Source: an uncultured Pseudomonadales bacterium
GTDB taxonomy: Bacteria > Pseudomonadota > Gammaproteobacteria > Pseudomonadales > Azotimanducaceae
Assembly (NCBI GenBank): GCA_937921865.1
Contig: CAKZWF010000069.1
Coordinates: forward strand, 1-53,466
Direction of reading: 5' to 3'
DNA length: 53,466 nucleotides
Shown: positions 47,977 to 53,466 of the stretch, in pieces
Position numbering within the stretch: the first letter of the stretch is position 1
How the letters are laid out: every line of letters starts with the position of its first letter
Translations under genes and position numbers: made by a program
The notes under the pieces: generated by a model
Told to the model about the DNA's origin: nothing
Seen by the model: the letters and a program-made list of their open reading frames with translations, nothing else
Databases searched by the model: none

Positions 47977-50900
47977 TTGGGTGAGTTTTTTGTTCATCGA
48001 CCCATCTTCGCGATGGTCATCTCGATCGTCCTGGTCATCCTGGGCGTGGTGGCCATCGGCGGCCTGCCCATTGCCCAATATCCAGATATCACGCCGCCTG
48101 AAGTCCGGGTTGAAGGCTACTACGATGGCGCCAACGCGGTTGCCGTAGAACAGTCTGTTGCCACGCCACTGGAACAGAAGGTCAACGGCGTCGAAAACAT
48201 GTTGTATATGAAGTCAACGAACGCCAGTAACGGTCAGATGACTCTGTCGGTCGCGTTTGAAGTCGGCTCGGACCTAGACATTGCCAACGTCCTGGTGCAG
48301 AACCGGGTCTCGGAAGGCTCCGCCCAGTTGCCTGAAGAAGTTAAACGCAAAGGCGTCACAGTAAAAAAATCACTGGCGTTCCCACTCCTGCTGGTAACGT
48401 TGCGCTCTCCAGAGGAAACCTACGACTCTGAGTTCCTCACCAACTACGCCTCGATCAACGTCCTCGACGAGATTGCCCGTATTCAGGGAGTTGGTCAGGT
48501 AACCATTTTCGGCGGTTCCGATTATGCGATGAGGATCTGGGTCAAACCGGACCAGTTGAGCGGCCTGTCACTGACGGTGCCGGATATCGTCAGTGCTGTT
48601 CAACAACAGAATGTGCTGACCCCAGCCGGCAAGCTTGGCGGCCCTCCGGCTCCCGTGGGCACAGAGTATGCCTACTCGGTCCAGACTCAGGGCCGTCTGG
48701 AGACACCGGAAGAATTTGACAACGTGGTGATTCGCTCCAACCCGGACGGGTCCCAGGTACTGCTCAAAGACGTCGCCCGCATTGAACTGGGTACGGACAA
48801 CTACAATCAGATTGGTCGCTTTAATGGCAAACCGGCGGCCGTACTCGCCGTTTACCAGCTGCCGGACGCCAATGGGCTCGATGTAGCGAACCGGGTCATT
48901 GAATCCATGGATACCCTGCAAGATCGCTTCCCGGAGGATCTTGAATACATCATCTCCCTGGATACCACCAAACCGATTTCTGCCGGTATCCGCGAAATTA
49001 TCATTACCCTGTTCCAGGCGCTGGCTCTGGTCATCCTTGTCGTCTACATCTTCCTGCAGAACGTGCGCGCCACGCTGATCCCCCTACTGGCTGTACCTGT
49101 CGCTCTGGTGGGCGCCTTCGCTGCCTTCCCGATGCTTGGCTTCTCAATCAATACCCTGTCCCTGCTGGGGCTGGTACTGGCGATCGGCGTGATGGTCGAC
49201 GACGCAATCGTCGTGGTGGAAGGCGTAACTGAAAAGATGCAACGTCTGGGTCTGGATCGCAAAGAAGCCACGATCCTGACGATGAAAGAGGTCAGCGGTC
49301 CTATCGTCGCCACCTCGCTGGCGCTGATCGCTGTCTTTGTTCCTGTTGCCGCGATGGCTGGGATCACCGGAAAACTCTATCAACAGTTCGCGATTACCAT
49401 CGCGGTGTCTGTGGCGCTGTCATCGGTCAATGCTCTGACACTGAGTCCGGCGCTCGCGAGCAGCCTTTTACAAGCTCCAGGCGAAGGCAAGCAAGGCTGG
49501 ATCAGCCGCTTTTTTGCGAAATTCAATGCCGGTTTTGACGTTGCAACGACCAAATTTCTCAGCATTACCGGGTTTTTCACCCACAAACCACTGCGGGCAC
49601 TTGCGGTGCTCGGCGCGCTCACTCTGGCACTGGTCATGTTATTCAGAATCGTGCCTGGCGGTTTCATCCCGGAAGAAGACCAGGCTTACCTGCTGGTAAA
49701 TCTGCAGTTGCCCGACGCATCATCACTGCAACGGACCGATCGTGCAGCCAAGAAAGTGGAAGCTATTCTGGCTGAAGAAACCGCCATCGAGTCGTATACA
49801 ACCGTCACCGGCTACAGCCTGCTTTCCGGCGCGACAGCAACCAACAACGCATTCTTCTTCGTTCAGCTCAAAGACTGGGATTTGAGACCGGAACAGCAGG
49901 ATGTTGGTGTCAACGTGGTCCGCCGGCTGAACAGGAAACTGGCCTCAATCAACGAAGGCATAGCAATCGCTTTCGGCCCACCAGCGATTCCCGGCCTGGG
50001 CAGCGGCTCAGGATTTTCCATGATGCTGCAGGATCGAGGCGGTAATACGCCCGAATACCTGGACAAGTATGCGACCGCATTCATCGAAGCCGGCAGTAAA
50101 CGTCCCGAACTTTCTGGCCTTTACACTACTTATCGCTCCACCGTTCCCCAGATCTTCATGGATGTGGACATTCAGAAAACCATGAAGCTGGGCGTAGAGC
50201 CCGCTGATGTGAACCAGACTCTCGGCTCCTTCCTGGGTGGAGCCTATGTCAACGACTTCAACCGTTTTGGGCGTCTGTACAAAGTCTACGTTCAGGCGGA
50301 AACCGAATATAGACAGGAGCTGTCTGACTCGAGTCTGTTTTACGTCCGCAACAAAGATGGCGACATGGTGCCGCTGGCAACATTAATCACTTCAGAGCCA
50401 ACAGCGGGTCCCGAGTTCACCTACCGTTTCAATCTGTTCCGCGCTGCTGAGATTACCGGTCGGCCTGCTGCTGGATACAGTTCCTCGCAAGCGCTCGCCG
50501 CGCTGGAGGAAGTCGCCGCTGAAGTGTTGCCCAGTGACATGTCCTACGCGTGGAACGCCATGTCGTACCAGGAGAAGGCGGCTGAAGGATCCGGCAGCAT
50601 GGTCTTTGTCATGGCACTGGTCTTCGTATTCCTGATCCTTGCCGCCCAATACGAGAGCTGGTCACTGCCTCTTGGCGTATTGTTTGGCACACCAGTTGCG
50701 ATATTCGGAGCAATGTTCGGACTGTGGATCGCCCGCATGTTCAGCCCGAGTTTTGAAAACAACGTGTTTGCCCAGATCGGGCTGGTCATGCTGATCGGCA
50801 TGGCAGCAAAAAATTCCATCCTGATTGTCGAGTTCGCCCGCGTGAAAGTCGAAGAAGGCATGAGTGCAGTCGATGCAGCGATGGAAGCTGCCCGATTACG

Positions 50901-51150
50901 CTTCCGACCTATCCTGATGACGGCATTCTCTTTCATCCTCGGCGTGGTCCCACTACTTCTCGCCAGCGGCGCCGGCGCAGAAGCGCGGAAGATCATGGGT
51001 ATGACGGTATTCAGCGGAATGCTGGTCGCAACCCTTGTCGGCGTTGTTTTAGTTCCGGGCCTGTTTGTGATTGTCGAAAAGTACATCTCGCGTAGCAAAT
51101 CGACCCCTGTTCCACCTGAAACTGCCCAGGCGACGGACTCTACGCCATGA
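47977..51150 (+). CDS. RND multidrug efflux pump, HAE1 (AcrB/MexF) family
   Basis: Proton-driven inner-membrane transporter. The 1057 residues start with FFVHRPIFAMVISIVL (helix 1), followed by the large periplasmic loop with PIAQYPDITPPEV, helices 2-6 with the proton-relay pair Asp408-Asp409 in GVMVDDAIVVVEGV, a second periplasmic loop (GFIPEEDQAYLLV onward), and helices 8-12 including LIGMAAKNSILIVEFA with the essential Lys. All proton-relay residues are present. The start codon is TTG, two bases after the adaptor stop. AcrB-type multidrug rather than heavy-metal class. Confidence 0.96.
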   Translation: MGEFFVHRPIFAMVISIVLVILGVVAIGGLPIAQYPDITPPEVRVEGYYDGANAVAVEQSVATPLEQKVNGVENMLYMKSTNASNGQMTLSVAFEVGSDLDIANVLVQNRVSEGSAQLPEEVKRKGVTVKKSLAFPLLLVTLRSPEETYDSEFLTNYASINVLDEIARIQGVGQVTIFGGSDYAMRIWVKPDQLSGLSLTVPDIVSAVQQQNVLTPAGKLGGPPAPVGTEYAYSVQTQGRLETPEEFDNVVIRSNPDGSQVLLKDVARIELGTDNYNQIGRFNGKPAAVLAVYQLPDANGLDVANRVIESMDTLQDRFPEDLEYIISLDTTKPISAGIREIIITLFQALALVILVVYIFLQNVRATLIPLLAVPVALVGAFAAFPMLGFSINTLSLLGLVLAIGVMVDDAIVVVEGVTEKMQRLGLDRKEATILTMKEVSGPIVATSLALIAVFVPVAAMAGITGKLYQQFAITIAVSVALSSVNALTLSPALASSLLQAPGEGKQGWISRFFAKFNAGFDVATTKFLSITGFFTHKPLRALAVLGALTLALVMLFRIVPGGFIPEEDQAYLLVNLQLPDASSLQRTDRAAKKVEAILAEETAIESYTTVTGYSLLSGATATNNAFFFVQLKDWDLRPEQQDVGVNVVRRLNRKLASINEGIAIAFGPPAIPGLGSGSGFSMMLQDRGGNTPEYLDKYATAFIEAGSKRPELSGLYTTYRSTVPQIFMDVDIQKTMKLGVEPADVNQTLGSFLGGAYVNDFNRFGRLYKVYVQAETEYRQELSDSSLFYVRNKDGDMVPLATLITSEPTAGPEFTYRFNLFRAAEITGRPAAGYSSSQALAALEEVAAEVLPSDMSYAWNAMSYQEKAAEGSGSMVFVMALVFVFLILAAQYESWSLPLGVLFGTPVAIFGAMFGLWIARMFSPSFENNVFAQIGLVMLIGMAAKNSILIVEFARVKVEEGMSAVDAAMEAARLRFRPILMTAFSFILGVVPLLLASGAGAEARKIMGMTVFSGMLVATLVGVVLVPGLFVIVEKYISRSKSTPVPPETAQATDSTP

Positions 51151-52550
51151 ATCTGAAAGTGCGTGCATTGACGGCATTGTGCAGCACCAGCCTGCTACTG
51201 ACAGGTTGTATGGTGGGTCCCGACTACCAGCGCCCGGAAACTGACGTACCGGCGACGTATGTTGAACCCGCCTCTACCGACCCCTCCATCGCCAATCTGC
51301 CCTGGTGGGAGGTGTTTAAAGACCCTGTGTTGATTGAGCTGATCGAAGAGGCTCTGGCAAACAGCCAGGATCTGGGTATTGCGGTATCCAGAATAGAAGA
51401 GGCAGCCGCAAATCTTGGTATCACTCGCGCCAACCAGTTTCCATTCCTGAGCGCGCAAGGTTCTGCCGGAAGAGTGAGTCCCAGCGAAGAAACCCTGCCG
51501 GGCAGTGAGACCCGAAATGACTACGCACTGTCCGGTGTGGCTTCATTTGAACTCGACTTCTGGGGCAAGTTGCGGCGGGCGACCGAGGGTGCACGCGCCG
51601 ATCTGCTATCGACTGAAGCTGCCGCCCGCAACGTGACCATCACGCTCATCTCAGCGGTTGCCTCTACCTACTTTCAGCTGCTTGATCTGGACGACCGTCT
51701 GGCGATTTCTCAAAGAACGCTGGAGTCGCGCAACGAATCGCTGGGGATCATTCAAGCCCGCTTCGATAAAGGCACGGTGCCTGCTCTGGACGTCAACCAG
51801 GCGGAAATCGAATCTGCTGATGCGCAAGCGTCCGTTGCGGCATTTGATCGGGAGGTCCGTCAGACCGAAAACGCTTTGAGTATCCTGGTCGGATCACGGC
51901 CCCGCCTGATCAACCGCGGAGCACTGGACCTGAGCAAACAGAGCCTGCCGGATGCCATTCCGGCCGGACTACCGATGGATATTCTCGAGCGCCGACCTGA
52001 CATATACGCCGCAGAACAACAGCTGGCAGCAGAAACGGCACGGATCGGCGTTGCCAGAGCCGAGCGATTGCCGTCGATCACGCTAACCGGAGATTTCGGC
52101 TACGCCAGCCGTGATCTGGATAATCTTCTCAGCAGCGACAGTGAGTCGTGGGGTTTCTTTGGTGACATCTTCGCACCCATTTTCAACTCAGGTCAGCTGA
52201 AGTCAGCGGAAGAGGCACAAAGACAACGAGCGCAACAGGCGCGTCTCAACTACGAGGTCTCGGTGCTGAATGCGCTGCGCGATGTCGACGACTCGTTAAC
52301 CGCAATTCGTACCTACCGGGCTGAGCACACCGCTCGGCTGCGTCAATTGACCGCAGCGCGCAGCGCCGCAACGCTCTCGCGGGCTCGCTATGATGGTGGC
52401 GTGGTCAGTTATCTGGAGGTGCTCGATTCTGAACGCAGTCTGTTCGACGCCGAGATTCTTGAATCCGGAACACGCCAACAGGAGTTGAATGCTATCGTAA
52501 GCCTGTATCGATCGCTCGGCGGAGGCTGGCCGACAACACAGGAACCTTAG
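51147..52550 (+). CDS. Outer-membrane factor lipoprotein of the RND system (OprM/NodT type)
   Basis: Outer-membrane exit duct. The 467 residues start with a signal peptide and lipobox LLTGC (Cys21) followed by MVGPDYQRPE, the usual OprM-family mature start. Two OEP repeats follow (about 55-245 and 270-460), with ELDFWGKLRRATEGA in the first and ERRPDIYAAEQQL, RYDGGVVSYLEVLDSERSL in the second. An ATGA overlap with the pump gene shows co-translation. Confidence 0.95.
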   Translation: MNLKVRALTALCSTSLLLTGCMVGPDYQRPETDVPATYVEPASTDPSIANLPWWEVFKDPVLIELIEEALANSQDLGIAVSRIEEAAANLGITRANQFPFLSAQGSAGRVSPSEETLPGSETRNDYALSGVASFELDFWGKLRRATEGARADLLSTEAAARNVTITLISAVASTYFQLLDLDDRLAISQRTLESRNESLGIIQARFDKGTVPALDVNQAEIESADAQASVAAFDREVRQTENALSILVGSRPRLINRGALDLSKQSLPDAIPAGLPMDILERRPDIYAAEQQLAAETARIGVARAERLPSITLTGDFGYASRDLDNLLSSDSESWGFFGDIFAPIFNSGQLKSAEEAQRQRAQQARLNYEVSVLNALRDVDDSLTAIRTYRAEHTARLRQLTAARSAATLSRARYDGGVVSYLEVLDSERSLFDAEILESGTRQQELNAIVSLYRSLGGGWPTTQEP

Positions 52551-52551
52551 G

Positions 52552-53229
52552 ATGCAGGAAAGTTACGCTGCGAATTTACGACTGGTTCAGCTTCTCGGCA
52601 AGCAGAGTTACCTGCTGGTGAGTCTCCTGACGCTCCTGATCCTTCTGCCTCTCCTGACCTCAGAAGATACTTCAAGGTTCTGGCTCTCTGGAATCATGAC
52701 CCTGATTGTCATTGCCGGACCGTTGTCTCTAGCTACTGACAAATTCGGCTTCTACGTTTCGTTGGTGTTAGGAATCATCATGATTACCAACAGCTGGATT
52801 GGCAATCTGATTGATCTTTCGCCGTTCAAAATCGTCATCGACCTGATCACCGTATTGTTTTTTCTCCACCTGGGCGGGCTGATTTTTCGCCAGCATGTAT
52901 TCCAAAGCAAAGACGTAAATGTGGAAACTCTACTGGGTGCAGTCAACGCCTACATCTGTATCGGCATCATGTACGCCTTCGCCTACTTCTTCGTATTACA
53001 GGGCAATCCAGCGGCCTTCAGCGGTGATTTCATTGCAAACCTCACTTTTGAAGCTTGTGTCTACTTGAGTTTCGTCACGATGACGACTCTCGGCTACGGA
53101 GACATAACGCCTCAAACAGACTTCGCGGCAATACTAACCTGGACTCAGGCATTAGGAGGGCAGTTGTTTATTGCGCTTACCGTTGCGCGCATTGTCGGAC
53201 TTATGGTCGCGAAGCAATCTCAGGACTGA
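52552..53229 (+). CDS. Ion channel protein with potassium selectivity filter
   Basis: A 225-residue inner-membrane protein with about six hydrophobic segments. The last two flank a pore loop containing TTLGYGD at 178-184, the potassium filter, so it belongs to the Ion_trans_2 class. There is no RCK/TrkA-N regulatory domain and no charged S4 voltage sensor. The ATG follows the stop of the outer-membrane factor after one base (TAGGATG), so it is the fourth gene of the efflux operon. Link to efflux function is not established. Confidence 0.88.
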   Translation: MQESYAANLRLVQLLGKQSYLLVSLLTLLILLPLLTSEDTSRFWLSGIMTLIVIAGPLSLATDKFGFYVSLVLGIIMITNSWIGNLIDLSPFKIVIDLITVLFFLHLGGLIFRQHVFQSKDVNVETLLGAVNAYICIGIMYAFAYFFVLQGNPAAFSGDFIANLTFEACVYLSFVTMTTLGYGDITPQTDFAAILTWTQALGGQLFIALTVARIVGLMVAKQSQD

Positions 53230-53236
53230 GTGTGTC

Positions 53237-53380
53237 GTGATCGCTTCGCGATCACTTAGCGAGGTTTCGCTGCGCGAAACTCGGTCGTCAATAAAGACGG
53301 TTCTTTAGTCTTTGGAAGGGCGTGCCAGTCGTGCCGCCGAACAGCGGCACCTAGCCAGATTTGCCGCCAACGGCGGCAAA
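53237..53380. repeat. Cluster of palindromic hairpins between the channel gene and tuf
   Basis: Four clear hairpins: GTGATCGC/GCGATCAC (53237-53255, 3-base loop), CGAGGTTTCGC/GCGAAACTCG (53260-53283, one bulge), GTGCCGC/GCGGCAC (53331-53350) and TTTGCCGCC/GGCGGCAAA (53360-53380, 3-base loop). A weaker AAAGAC/GTCTTT pair lies near 53293-53313. None has a clear T-run, so they look like clustered REP-type palindromes, possibly stopping transcription between convergent genes. Confidence 0.75.
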
Positions 53381-53400
53381 CTCGATGCTTCGTAAGGAGG

Positions 53401-53466
53401 TTACTCCTTGATCTTTGCTACCACGCCGGCGCCAACCGTTCGGCCACCCTCACGGATCGCAAAACG
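53401..53466 (-). CDS. tuf: Elongation factor Tu, C-terminal end only
   Basis: The last 21 codons and TAA are in the window; the rest lies beyond the right edge. The translation RFAIREGGRTVGAGVVAKI is the invariant EF-Tu C-terminus (third beta-barrel domain). The minus-strand orientation matches the ribosomal cluster, as if the str-S10 order had been interrupted by the efflux operon. Confidence 0.95.
   Translation of the reverse strand, partial: RFAIREGGRTVGAGVVAKIKE

Overview
The window is a gammaproteobacterial chromosome segment of moderate-to-high GC with dense, mostly housekeeping gene content. Lineage is inferred from gene blocks: lolB / tRNA-Gln / prs / rplY / pth / ychF beside hemA-prfA-prmC-moeB, proA-nadD-rsfS-rlmH-mrdA-rodA-mltB-rlpA-dacA-ybeD-lipB, divergent ssb and uvrA, and a complete S10-spc-alpha ribosomal cluster. 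LolB, RlpA, MltB and a tripartite RND pump show a Gram-negative envelope. No species can be named from sequence alone.

Left third (1-12.6 kb): a DegQ/DegP periplasmic protease faces a two-component pair (response regulator and sensor kinase). Next comes a minus-strand unit of an amidohydrolase, a CobW-type GTPase and an MFS transporter, possibly headed by a 38-codon leader ORF. A lone 60-residue membrane protein follows. Then come ychF, pth, rplY, prs and tRNA-Gln, the last with a clear sigma-70 promoter, and lolB. The ispE gene usually found between lolB and prs is absent.

Middle (12.6-32 kb): hemA-prfA-prmC-moeB run rightward and converge on an eleven-gene minus-strand train (proA to lipB) with many 4-base start/stop overlaps and a strong promoter before proA. 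This train joins proline and NAD synthesis, ribosome maturation, the rod-shape wall machinery (MrdA, RodA, MltB, RlpA, DacA) and lipoylation. A Lon-substrate-domain protein, uppP, ssb and uvrA follow.

Right part (32-46 kb): 28 minus-strand genes from rpsJ to rplQ form the S10, spc and alpha clusters in the classical order, ending in a rho-independent terminator. A sigma-70 promoter and a roughly 167-nt highly folded leader precede rpsJ, resembling in size and position the L4-controlled S10 leader of E. coli. The rpsJ-rplC gap is unusually long (253 bases) and holds two hairpins.

Far right (46-53.5 kb): an RND efflux operon (adaptor, pump, outer-membrane channel) plus an ion channel gene lies on the plus strand between rpsJ and the 3' end of tuf, splitting the usual tuf-rpsJ neighbourhood.

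The least explained structure is a family of intergenic elements at 26.6-26.9 kb and 32.1-32.5 kb. Three copies share a related core of about 95-103 bases, but each core sits between long inverted arms whose sequence is different in every copy. A fourth, armless copy appears as two core halves joined head to tail. A 39-bp tandem array abuts one copy. Other notable structures are a 21-bp tandem repeat over the rsfS stop / rlmH start and a hairpin cluster after tuf.
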